In this document: positions 44,844 to 53,230 of the stretch, piece by piece | Numbering within the stretch: position 1 is the first letter of the stretch | Layout of the letters: each line of letters starts with the position of its first letter | Assembly (NCBI GenBank): GCA_947503175.1 | Contig: CANNCO010000005.1 | Location: 1 to 64,000 of the forward strand | From: an uncultured Paracoccaceae bacterium | GTDB lineage: Bacteria > Pseudomonadota > Alphaproteobacteria > Rhodobacterales > Rhodobacteraceae | Length of the DNA: 64,000 nucleotides | Direction of reading: 5' to 3' | Program-made: the position numbers and the translations under genes | Notes under the pieces: model-generated | Databases searched by the model: none | Told to the model about the DNA's origin: nothing | The model's input: only the letters and a program-made list of their open reading frames with translations

Positions 44844-45662
44844 TCAGCTGTCGGGCGCGTTCGGGAAGAACAACTGCTGGTCGGCCACCCGGTACGCGGC
44901 GATAGCGTCCTGCCCCTCATCCGAGACAAGCCAGTCCGCAAAGGTCTGGGCGGCCTCGGAGTTGACGCTTGGGCACTTTTCAGGACTGATTGGAATAACG
45001 CCGTACTGGTTGAAGAGATCCTCGTCGCCTTCGACCTGGATAGCGTAGTCTTGTTTGTTGCCGAAGCTGATCCATGTGGCGCGGTCGGTCATGACATAGG
45101 CGCCCATGCCGATGCCGGCATTCAATGTCGCTCCCATCCCCGAGCCGGTTTCGCGGTACCACTCTCCGGAGGCGTCTGCCGGATCGATCCCGGTGTCTGC
45201 CCAAAGCGAGACTTCCTTCTTGTGCGTTCCTGAGTCGTCGCCGCGTGACGCGAAGAGTGCGCCTTGCTGTCCGATCTTGGTAAGCGCCGCCTGCGCATCG
45301 GACATGCCGCGGATGCCGGCCGGATCATCGGCAGGGCCGACGATCACAAAGTCATTGTACATCAGATCGGTCCGCTCGGCTCCAAAACCTGCGGCCACGA
45401 ACTCTTCCTCCGAAGCCTTGGCATGAACCAGAAGCACATCGCCATCGCAATTCGCGGCATTCCTGATCGCTTGGCCGGTGCCCACTGCAACGACGTTGAC
45501 CTGAATGCCCGTCTTGTCCTGAAACAGCGGCAGGAGGTGGTCATAAAGACCGGAATTTGCTGTCGAAGTTGTCGATTGCACAATAATGGACTGGTCCTGT
45601 GCCGCGGCGGCACTGGCGAAAACAAGCGCAATTGCGCTCGCTCCAACTGTTCTTCTGATCAT
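44844..45662 (-). CDS. tupA: tungstate ABC transporter binding protein
   Basis: 272 residues, signal peptide to about 21 (SAAAAQ). The TupA mark TTSTANSGLYDHLLP near 31-45, GTGQAIRNAANCDGDVLLVHA and FASRGDDSGTHKKE are intact. TupA binds tungstate tightly and discriminates against molybdate in characterised cases. Here it is encoded after the permease and ATPase, not first as in the common tupABC order. Confidence 0.93.
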   Translation of the reverse strand: MIRRTVGASAIALVFASAAAAQDQSIIVQSTTSTANSGLYDHLLPLFQDKTGIQVNVVAVGTGQAIRNAANCDGDVLLVHAKASEEEFVAAGFGAERTDLMYNDFVIVGPADDPAGIRGMSDAQAALTKIGQQGALFASRGDDSGTHKKEVSLWADTGIDPADASGEWYRETGSGMGATLNAGIGMGAYVMTDRATWISFGNKQDYAIQVEGDEDLFNQYGVIPISPEKCPSVNSEAAQTFADWLVSDEGQDAIAAYRVADQQLFFPNAPDS

Positions 45663-45689
45663 ATATCGAGTCTCCTTATGGTATGTCGG

Positions 45690-46445
45690 TCAGACGACAA
45701 TTCTGCCGCTCAGGTAGTCCCGCGCAGCCTGAGACTGCGGTTCCGGAAAAAACTCGGATGCTGCCGTGTGTTCGGCGAGGCGTCCGCGGTGAAGAAACAC
45801 CACGTCGTTAGCCATTCGCCGCGCCTGTCCGAGATCGTGGGTTACGAAAATGATGCGCACTCCGCGCAACCGCGCATCAGATACGATCTGTTCGATGGCC
45901 ATAACCGAGGCCGGGTCGAGACTTGCCGTCGGTTCGTCGAGGAACAGAACTTCGGGATCGGTCGCCAGCGCACGGGCCAGAGCAAGCCGTTGCGCCTCGC
46001 CGCCGGAAAGAAGCCGTGCCGGCTGGTTTGCCTTGTGCGCCAGCCCTACATGGTCGAGCAAAGCGTCCCGGCGGCCTCGATTCTTACCCCGCATCCGAAG
46101 CACAAAATCCAGATTGGCGGCAACGGAACGGCGCAGCAGGACCGGTTTCTGAAATACGAGCGCCTGCCGGGCCGTGACGTCTGCCGCAGTATGTTCACCC
46201 CAGACGATCTGCCCCGACGTGGGCTGGGCCAGACCATGAAGAAGCTTCAGGAGCAGGCTTTTGCCCGACCCGTTAGGCCCCATTACCATTGTGCATCCCG
46301 TCGGGCCGAGATCGAGGTTGAGCCCGTCGAGCACCGGAGCTTCGCCCAAACGCAACACAAGGTCGCGGACGCGCAACGGCAGGATCAGGCCGTTCGTCCT
46401 GTCATCGACAGTTGACGGAGGGGTCAGTGTGACCGCATCAGACAT
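45690..46445 (-). CDS. tupC: tungstate ABC transporter ATPase
   Basis: 251 residues. Walker A GPNGSGKS near 59-66, signature LLSGGEAQRLALAR, Walker B VLFLDEPTASLD. Relatively short, without the molybdate-sensing C-domain of ModC. Overlaps tupB by 8 bases. Confidence 0.92.
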   Translation of the reverse strand: MSDAVTLTPPSTVDDRTNGLILPLRVRDLVLRLGEAPVLDGLNLDLGPTGCTMVMGPNGSGKSLLLKLLHGLAQPTSGQIVWGEHTAADVTARQALVFQKPVLLRRSVAANLDFVLRMRGKNRGRRDALLDHVGLAHKANQPARLLSGGEAQRLALARALATDPEVLFLDEPTASLDPASVMAIEQIVSDARLRGVRIIFVTHDLGQARRMANDVVFLHRGRLAEHTAASEFFPEPQSQAARDYLSGRIVV

Positions 46446-47172
46446 AGGCCTGCCTGGTTGCGGTCAGGCGCAAAGTCTGGACGGCCGCGTTCACGCTCAG
46501 CGATATGGCAAGGAGGACCACGCCAAGGGCGAGCGCCAGCGCCAGATCTCCCTTGGATGTCTCAAGCGCAATTGCGGTCGTCATCACGCGCGTCAGGTGA
46601 TCTATGTTGCCGCCGACGATGATCACCGCACCGACCTCGGCCACGGCGCGCCCGAACCCTGCAAGCCCCACGGTCAAAAGCGAGTAGCGCGCATCCCAGA
46701 GCAGGGCTGCAACGGCCTGCCCGCGCGTCAGACAAAGAGAGCGGAATTGTTCGGCATATTCCGCGTGAAGGTCTTCCAGAACCTGCCGCGAAAGTGCGGC
46801 TACGATCGGCGCGATCAGGATCGTTTGCGCGATGATCATCGCCGTTGGCGTGTAGAGCAGCCCGAGAAAGCCAAGCGGACCGGAGCGCGACAGATGTAGA
46901 TAGACAAGCAGGCCGACGACCACCGGGGGCAGTCCCATCAAGGCGTTCATAACCACCAGAACGATGGTGCGTCCGCGAAACCGGCTGATCGCGACCAGCG
47001 CGCCAATCGGCAACCCGATCAAACAGGCCACGGCGGTTGCGGTCAGGCTGACCCGCAGCGAAAGCGCCACGATCTCAAGAAGATCGGGGTCGCCGGACAG
47101 AACCAGCTGGAGCGCGAGTGCGAAAGCTTCCCCGATACTGTGCAAATTCTCCAAATGCTCCGGAAAAAACAA
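46438..47172 (-). CDS. tupB: tungstate ABC transporter permease, non-ATG start
   Basis: About 235-244 residues with six hydrophobic segments and a permease EAA loop (LDDLHAEYAEQFRS-type; FRSLCLTRGQAVAAL). GRAVAEVGAVIIVGGN is the typical TupB tail. There is no ATG near the start; candidates are TTG at 47172, 47154 (after CCGGAG) or 47145 (after GGAG). First gene of the operon; the divergent region 47173-47290 holds nested inverted repeats. Confidence 0.87.
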   Translation of the reverse strand: MFFPEHLENLHSIGEAFALALQLVLSGDPDLLEIVALSLRVSLTATAVACLIGLPIGALVAISRFRGRTIVLVVMNALMGLPPVVVGLLVYLHLSRSGPLGFLGLLYTPTAMIIAQTILIAPIVAALSRQVLEDLHAEYAEQFRSLCLTRGQAVAALLWDARYSLLTVGLAGFGRAVAEVGAVIIVGGNIDHLTRVMTTAIALETSKGDLALALALGVVLLAISLSVNAAVQTLRLTATRQAYV

Positions 47173-47184
47173 CTAAGATTGCAC

Positions 47185-47270
47185 TTATGCAGCGAGAAGA
47201 GGAAATTTCAAGGCTGGTTTTCCCTAATATAGGGAAGCAGTCTGTGTTCTTGATCGGTTTGACTGCATAA
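47185..47270. promoter_or_regulatory. nested inverted repeats in the tupB-trmO divergent region
   Basis: A perfect inverted repeat TTCCCTA-ATA-TAGGGAA (47220-47236) sits at the middle, flanked by TTATGCAG (47185-47192) and its inverse CTGCATAA (47263-47270). Both pairs share a centre near 47228. It suits a regulator binding symmetrically and controlling both genes; the tup regulator is the obvious candidate. Confidence 0.65.
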
Positions 47271-47290
47271 CTGTGCGAAAAGTTCGATTC

Positions 47291-47779
47291 ATGTCGGAAA
47301 AGAACGAACAGGCCATACGTCCGAACGAACGCGCCGTTGAGATGCGCGAGGCAACGGATGCCGGCCTAAGGTTCATTGGGACAATCCGCACGCCATGGAA
47401 GGGCCGTGACACCTGCCCGCGGCAGGGCCGTCTGGATGGGCCCGAATGCCGTCTCGTTCTGGATCCGATCTGGCACGCGGCTCTGGATGGGCTGGCGGAG
47501 TATGAGCGCATCGAAGTGCTTTACTGGCTTGATCGCAGCCGACGCGATCTGATCACGCAGAGTCCGAGAAGCGACGGGACCACGGTTGGAACATTTGCGC
47601 TGCGTTCACCAGTCCGGCCGAATCCGATCGGGACATCACTGGTCCGGCTAGTTCGCATCGAGGCCGGCGAGGTTGTGGTCTGTGGTCTTGACTGTATTGA
47701 CGGCACGCCGCTTCTCGATATCAAGCCCGATCGCTGCGCCTTTACACCGAAAGCGCCGCCGAAACCTGGCACTCGATAG
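47291..47779 (+). CDS. trmO: TrmO-type tRNA methyltransferase (TsaA family)
   Basis: 162 residues from ATG 47291 (GTG at 47273 is an alternative). TsaA-like beta barrel: RFIGTIRTPWKGRDTCPRQG near 24-43, RRDLITQSPRSDGTTVGTFALRSPVRPNPIG near 84-115, and LDCIDGTPLLDIKPD. TrmO uses SAM to N6-methylate t6A37 in tRNA-Thr; this is the short form lacking a C-terminal domain, so activity is less sure. Divergent from tupB. Confidence 0.85.
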   Translation: MSEKNEQAIRPNERAVEMREATDAGLRFIGTIRTPWKGRDTCPRQGRLDGPECRLVLDPIWHAALDGLAEYERIEVLYWLDRSRRDLITQSPRSDGTTVGTFALRSPVRPNPIGTSLVRLVRIEAGEVVVCGLDCIDGTPLLDIKPDRCAFTPKAPPKPGTR

Positions 47780-48248
47780 GCCATGCGGGCGGAGACCGGC
47801 TTGCCAAACGGATGTCACTTGTTGGCGGGTTGACCCGACCCGAGACGCCGGAACCGTTTGACGGTTTCGGCGACTCCGCTGCCTGGTCGGAAGAACCGCC
47901 CCTTTTGATAATCGCGAAGAACTGCCGGAAAACCCGTGTGGCGGATGAAGCCGCAGGGATTGACGGGTTGGCCGCGCGCTCGGCGCGCCCGAACGCGGTG
48001 GGGCGCTGGCTGTCGATGCGATCCTTGACGACACTTAGAGCCACGTTCATGGCATCCCCGCCGTGGTCGAAACCGCCGGAACCGGACACCAGCTATGTCT
48101 GCCGTCGCTGCGCCGTCAGTCAGCACCGGTGCCGTTGGCAGGGGCATGAGCGGCAGTATTTCAGGTTTTTGCGCAATAGACCTATGTCAAACCACGTTCA
48201 GATGCTTTCCGTTAGCATCCCCTGCAAAAGCAGGGACAGAAACAGCGA
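47780..48248. other. 469-base gap without a recognisable gene
   Basis: Open frames exist on both strands (for example plus 47812-48318 and minus 47742-48089), but none has family likeness, and the plus one runs into the pump gene. The last 100 bases should hold the pump promoter and leader. A decayed gene is possible. Confidence 0.4.
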
Positions 48249-50930
48249 ATGGACGAAGTACACAAGGGATCGCTTCGGCATGCGCTGGAGAGGTTGGAGG
48301 CGACTGAACAGGGGCTGACAGAGACAGAAGTTCGAAAGAGACTCGAGAGCTTCGGGCCGAACGAACTGAAGGTCAGCAAAGACACCCCGGAACTGCTCAA
48401 GTTCTTGCTTCAATTCAAGAATTTCTTTGCGCTCTTGCTGATATTCGGCGGTGTGCTTGCGATTACGGCAGAGCGTCTCGACCCCGGTCAGGGAAATCTC
48501 TATATCGCTATCGCTCTTCTCGCTGTCGTCTTTCTGAACGCGGCTTTTACGTATTTCCAGGAGCATCAGAGCGAAAAGATCATGGAGGGCTTCCGCAAGA
48601 TGATGCCCTCTATGATCACGGCGCTTCGTGACGGGTCGCCGCGCGAGGTTGCCGCTGAAGAACTGGTTCCCGGAGATGTCATCATCCTCAATGAGGGCGA
48701 CAGGGTTCCGGCTGACGGTCGCCTGATCATGGCCAAGGAGTTGCGGGTCGACAATTCCAGCCTGACCGGCGAAAGTGAGCCTCAGCATCTGGATGCCAGT
48801 ACTTCACACGACCGCATCCTTGAAAGCCCCAACATGGTCTTCTCGGGCAGCCTCGTCAGCAATGGCGAAGGCCATGTCGTCGTCTCGGCAACCGGGATGG
48901 ACACGCAGATCGGGTCGATCGTGGAACTCACGAAAGACACCGAAACCGCAGAGACACCGATACACAAGGAGCTGCGCTATTTTATCAAGGTGATCAGTGC
49001 GATTGCGATCTTCCTTGGCGTATCGTTCTTCCTTGTCTCGGTCTTGATCGGAAACGGCGTCATCGGCAGCCTGATCTTCGCGATTGGCATCATCGTCGCC
49101 AACGTGCCCGAAGGTCTTCTGCCGACGGTGACGCTCAGCCTGACAATGGCCAGCCGCCGAATGGCGCAGAAAAACGCGCTGATCAAGAACCTCGAAAGCG
49201 TCGAAACGCTGGGTTCGACAACTGTGATCTGCACCGACAAGACCGGAACCCTTACCCAGAACAGGCTCGCATTGAACACCGTCGTTATCGGCGGGAGTGC
49301 CTATGCGGGCGATGACGCGCTGATCCGCGGAGAGCCCGCATTCAACGATCTGCTGCGGGTGATGGCGGTCTGCAACAATGCCTACCTGACGGAAGAGGGG
49401 TTTGTCGGGGACGCAACCGACGGCGCGCTCCTGGTTTATGCGAACGGGTTCGGCGACATTGGTGAACTGCGCTCGGTAGAGGAGATCGCGGAACAACCGT
49501 TCAATTCCACGACCAAACGCATGATCACCCTGACCGACGCAGGCGACGGGCCCGAGGCGGCCCTTAAGGGCGCCCCCGAGGTTGTTCTCGATATGTGTGA
49601 CCGCGTTGTGCTGAACGGTGAGGTGCTGCCGCTGACAGCCGAAAGGCGCGCCGATGCCATCGATGCCTATCGTCGTCTCGCCGCCCGGGGTGAGCGCGGC
49701 CTTGGCTTTGCCCGGCGGGATGCTGCGCGTGGCCCGATTCCGGAAGACGGGTATGTATTCCTGGGGCTCTCAGGGATGATTGATCCGCCAAGACCAGAGG
49801 TTCCCGAGGCGCTCGCGAAATGCAGATCGGCTGGCATCCGGGTGATCATGCTGACCGGTGACTTCGGCCTTACGGCAAAAAGCATCGCCGAGCAGATCGG
49901 CCTTTTCTCGACCAGGGGCCGCGTCGTTCAGGGCGATGAACTGTCCGAGATGTCCGACGCAACACTTCAGCAAGTGCTCCAGGACGAGCCAGAGATCATA
50001 TTCGCCCGTATCGCGCCTGCACAGAAACTTCAGGTGGTTCAGGCCCTTCAGGCGCTTGGCGACATCGTGACGGTGACAGGCGACGGGGTGAACGACGCGC
50101 CGGCGCTGAAGAACGCGGATATGGGCGTCGCGATGGGTGTTGGCGGCACGGAAGTCGCCAAGGAAGCGTCGAACATGGTCCTCATGGACGACAACTTCGC
50201 CACCATCATCAGCGCTGTCGAAGAAGGCCGGACAATCTTCGACAACATCAAGAAGTTCATCGCTTACATCCTCACGTCGAACATCCCCGAAATCCTGCCC
50301 TTCATCGCCTTCGTTTTGCTTGATATTCCCCTGCCTCTGACGGTGATCCTCATTCTCACGATCGATCTTGGGACGGATATTGTTCCCGCTCTGGGCCTTG
50401 GTGCCGAAAAGCCCGAAACCGACGTGATGAAGCGCAAACCCCGGCCGCGGGGCGAGCGTTTGCTCAGCCGCAACCTGCTTTTGATGAGCTACGGCATCGT
50501 CGGGGTCGTTCAGGCGGCTGCAGGTTTCTTCACCTACTTCACGATCCTCTACAGCGGGGGATGGGAATGGGGCCAGGATCTGGCGTCCAGCGACCCGCTA
50601 TATCGTACCGCGATCACGGGGTTCTTCGCGTCGATCATCATTTGTCAGATTGCGGATGTGATCATTTGCCGGACGCGGACGCAAAGCCTGCTGACGGTTG
50701 GCGTTTTCAGCAACAAGCTTGTGCTCGTAGGCATCGCCACAGAACTGTTGCTACTGGCAAGCATATCGTACATCCCCGCGTTCAATACGTTCTTTGGTAC
50801 GGCGCCCCTCGAACTCTGGCATCTGGGACTTTCAGTGCCTTTCGCAATCGCCATCGTAATTGGCGACGAAATCCGCCGGATATTCGTGCGACGCGGAAAC
50901 AAATTCGTGCTTCGATGGCTCACTTGGTAA
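48249..50930 (+). CDS. Na,K-ATPase-like (P2C) cation-transporting P-type ATPase
   Basis: 893 residues. Phosphorylated Asp330 in CTDKTGTLTQNR; TGES in the actuator domain; MLTGD and TGDGVNDAPALKNAD hinge motifs. Ion-site residues follow the Na,K-ATPase, not SERCA: NVPEGL in M4 (Glu288), SNIPE in M5 (677-681), and IDLGTDIVPALGLGAEKPE in M6 (Asp706, Asp710) with DVMKRKPR after it. So the pump probably moves Na+ and/or K+. The N-terminal cation ATPase domain is present; no beta subunit gene is near. AGGGACAG stands before the ATG. Confidence 0.92.
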   Translation: MDEVHKGSLRHALERLEATEQGLTETEVRKRLESFGPNELKVSKDTPELLKFLLQFKNFFALLLIFGGVLAITAERLDPGQGNLYIAIALLAVVFLNAAFTYFQEHQSEKIMEGFRKMMPSMITALRDGSPREVAAEELVPGDVIILNEGDRVPADGRLIMAKELRVDNSSLTGESEPQHLDASTSHDRILESPNMVFSGSLVSNGEGHVVVSATGMDTQIGSIVELTKDTETAETPIHKELRYFIKVISAIAIFLGVSFFLVSVLIGNGVIGSLIFAIGIIVANVPEGLLPTVTLSLTMASRRMAQKNALIKNLESVETLGSTTVICTDKTGTLTQNRLALNTVVIGGSAYAGDDALIRGEPAFNDLLRVMAVCNNAYLTEEGFVGDATDGALLVYANGFGDIGELRSVEEIAEQPFNSTTKRMITLTDAGDGPEAALKGAPEVVLDMCDRVVLNGEVLPLTAERRADAIDAYRRLAARGERGLGFARRDAARGPIPEDGYVFLGLSGMIDPPRPEVPEALAKCRSAGIRVIMLTGDFGLTAKSIAEQIGLFSTRGRVVQGDELSEMSDATLQQVLQDEPEIIFARIAPAQKLQVVQALQALGDIVTVTGDGVNDAPALKNADMGVAMGVGGTEVAKEASNMVLMDDNFATIISAVEEGRTIFDNIKKFIAYILTSNIPEILPFIAFVLLDIPLPLTVILILTIDLGTDIVPALGLGAEKPETDVMKRKPRPRGERLLSRNLLLMSYGIVGVVQAAAGFFTYFTILYSGGWEWGQDLASSDPLYRTAITGFFASIIICQIADVIICRTRTQSLLTVGVFSNKLVLVGIATELLLLASISYIPAFNTFFGTAPLELWHLGLSVPFAIAIVIGDEIRRIFVRRGNKFVLRWLTW

Positions 50931-51091
50931 CAGTGTTGCGCAAGAATGGGCTAAGGGGTGGCGTTTTCGGCGCGTTCGCCGGAGATCTTTCCTAACCTCC
51001 AATGCTTTCAAGAAGGCTCAGCACCCAACTCGCCAGCATAACCCTAGTGATCGGTGTTCGGTTCGGGCGGGATGCAGGAGGAATAGCCATC

Positions 51092-51140
51092 CTGCAAGTT
51101 CACTTGCAGTTTGCACATATCTGTGCAAAAATGCTTGCAT
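51092..51140. promoter_or_regulatory. three palindromes upstream of the rpiR-type gene
   Basis: CTGCAAGT-TC-ACTTGCAG (51092-51109), TTGCACA-TATC-TGTGCAA (51111-51128) and ATGC-TT-GCAT (51131-51140) follow one another, the last 30 bases before the ATG. All share TGCA-type half-sites. Likely operator cluster for the RpiR regulator. Confidence 0.65.
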
Positions 51141-51170
51141 AGATTCGAGGGAGGGGGACGGACACATCGA

Positions 51171-52007
51171 ATGTCTGTTATCGCGAACATCTCCAAGAGT
51201 ACCGAAAACCTGACGCCCAACGAACGGCGGCTGGTCCAGGCAGTGATGAACAGTCCGACCGTGGCAGCACTGGGCACTGCAAGCGATCTTGCAGGCTCGA
51301 TTGGCGTACATGAGGCGACGGCGTCGCGTCTGGCGCGAAAGCTTGGCTATAAAAGCTACGCCTCGTTCCGGGAGGCTTTGCGTGAAGAGTTCATCGCGAC
51401 CCGCGATACGGCGAAGCGGTTCGAGAAGACAATCGCGCAAAACAGCTCTGATTCGATATTGGGCAATCTGGCGTTGCAGGAGGCCGAGGCCCTGGGTCGT
51501 GTGGAAGACGCGATTTCGGGGGAGCAGATCGGGCTTGCTGCGGATATGATGATCCGCGCCGATCGAATCTTCATCTATGGCTACGGAAACTCCGAGGTCC
51601 TGGCATTGATGATGTCTAAGCGGTTCCGCAGGTTCGGCAAGGATGTTCATCAACTCGACGGCGACCCTCGGAGCCTTGCCGAACAGGTGCTTGGACTGCG
51701 GCGCGGGGATGTGGTGCTGACTTTCGCATATCGCCGTGCCCCGCGCGGCTACGAGGGACTGATCGAAACCGCACGCGAAGCTGGTGTGGAGACGATCGTG
51801 ATCGCCGGCAACAGCGGTGCGATGCTGACACCGCAACCGGACCATCTGTTGCTGGCGCCGCGCTCCGGTGCATCGGATGCGTTTCAGACACTTACGGTTC
51901 CGATGACCGTCTGTAACGCCATTGTCATCGCCGCCGGTATCACTGCGAAACAAGAATCTCTGAAGAAACTGGAAAAGCTGGGGCAACTGATCGAGCGGTT
52001 CGACTGA
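51171..52007 (+). CDS. MurR/RpiR-family regulator with SIS domain
   Basis: 278 residues from ATG 51171 (the frame to 51111 runs through the palindromes). HTH_6 domain 1-77 (ENLTPNERRLVQAVMNSP; LAGSIGVHEATASRLARKLGY) and SIS domain near 115-260 (ADRIFIYGYGNSEVLALMMSKRF). SIS domains bind phosphosugars, so the inducer is expected to be a sugar phosphate or similar. Heads the ABC operon 29 bases downstream. Confidence 0.92.
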   Translation: MSVIANISKSTENLTPNERRLVQAVMNSPTVAALGTASDLAGSIGVHEATASRLARKLGYKSYASFREALREEFIATRDTAKRFEKTIAQNSSDSILGNLALQEAEALGRVEDAISGEQIGLAADMMIRADRIFIYGYGNSEVLALMMSKRFRRFGKDVHQLDGDPRSLAEQVLGLRRGDVVLTFAYRRAPRGYEGLIETAREAGVETIVIAGNSGAMLTPQPDHLLLAPRSGASDAFQTLTVPMTVCNAIVIAAGITAKQESLKKLEKLGQLIERFD

Positions 52008-52036
52008 CCGAACCTGACACCTAAGGGAGGAACATC

Positions 52037-53158
52037 ATGAACGTCACGAAAGCAACGCGCTTCGGCGCGATAGGTATTTTTTTGGCTTCTGCGGCTTATG
52101 CCGACGGACATATGGATGCGATGACTGCCGAAGAGCTTCTGCCACTGGCCCAGCAAGAGGGAGCTGTCACCGTCTATTCGTTCACCAGCCGCATCGGGCG
52201 CGTCGAAGCGGCATTCGAAGAGGCCTATCCCGGCATTGATCTGCAAGGTTTCGATATCTCCTCGACCGAGCAGATCGCGCGCCTCAAGGCCGAAGCGCAG
52301 GCCGGCGTCGCGAATGCGGATGTGATCTACATTTCTGACGTTCCGGTGGTGCTTCCCGAACTTCTGGAGACCGGTATCATCACACCGTATGTGCCGCCGC
52401 GCGTGGCCGACCGTGTTCCGCAGGAATACCAGTCGCCGCTTCTTGCACAGCGGCTTTCCACGAAAGTTCTAATGTACAACGAGGCGGCCAATCCGAATGG
52501 CGCACCTGTTGACAGCCTTTGGGACCTTACTCGGGACGAATGGGCAGCCCGCGTCATCATGGTCGATCCCCTTCAGCGCGGCGATTACCTTGATCTGATG
52601 ACCGAGATTGTCCTGCGCTCCGACGAGATGGCGCAAGCCTATGAAACCGAGTTCGGCGAGGCGATCATGCTTGATGGGGCTGCAAATGCCGGTGAAAAGT
52701 TCATCATGGATCTTTTCGACAACGATGTGATCCTTGTGAGCTCGACCGACGACGTGAATGCGGCGGTCGGTGTGATCGGGCAAGATAATCCGCCCATCGG
52801 CTTCACGAGTTATTCGGACCGTCGTGATAACGAAGATGAAGGCTGGGCTCTGCAGGTCGCCAACAGTGTTGTACCTGCACCCGGCATCATCTTTCCTGCC
52901 ATTCTGGCTCTCTCGGCCACTCCGAAGAACCCGGCTGCCGCGCGTCTGGTGATCGATTTTCTCATGGGGGACGAGACCGAGACTGGTGGTCCGGGCCTTG
53001 CCCCCTTTTATGTTGCGGGTGATTACGTGACGCGGTCTGATATTCCTCCGCATCCCGATGCGGTCCCGCTGGATGAGTTTGCCGCTTGGCGGATAGATCC
53101 GGCCGAGACGGCGACGATCCGGGCAGAGATCGGGGACCTTATCCTGACGTTGCAGTGA
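52037..53158 (+). CDS. ABC transporter binding protein, Fbp/Afu family
   Basis: 373 residues, GGGAGG before the ATG, signal peptide to about 22 (SAAYA). Family 1/8-type periplasmic binding protein: LAQQEGAVTVYSFTSRIGRVEAAFE near 38-62, LKAEAQAGVANADVIYISD and PKNPAAARLVIDFLMGDE. The paired Tyr ligands of ferric binding proteins are not seen. With the RpiR gene before and a phosphatase after, uptake of phosphorylated sugars or another organophosphate (as in AfuA) is more likely than iron. Confidence 0.88.
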   Translation: MNVTKATRFGAIGIFLASAAYADGHMDAMTAEELLPLAQQEGAVTVYSFTSRIGRVEAAFEEAYPGIDLQGFDISSTEQIARLKAEAQAGVANADVIYISDVPVVLPELLETGIITPYVPPRVADRVPQEYQSPLLAQRLSTKVLMYNEAANPNGAPVDSLWDLTRDEWAARVIMVDPLQRGDYLDLMTEIVLRSDEMAQAYETEFGEAIMLDGAANAGEKFIMDLFDNDVILVSSTDDVNAAVGVIGQDNPPIGFTSYSDRRDNEDEGWALQVANSVVPAPGIIFPAILALSATPKNPAAARLVIDFLMGDETETGGPGLAPFYVAGDYVTRSDIPPHPDAVPLDEFAAWRIDPAETATIRAEIGDLILTLQ

Positions 53159-53230
53159 TCCTTTTGCCGGAGGCGTCCCTGCGTCGCCTCCGGCAATACC
53201 CTTGCAGGCGATTTCGGGGAGGCAGAGGTG

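Noticed and set aside
47812-48318. Plus-strand 168-residue open frame before the pump
   Set aside because: It runs into the pump gene in another frame and shows no motif; kept only as part of the unexplained gap.
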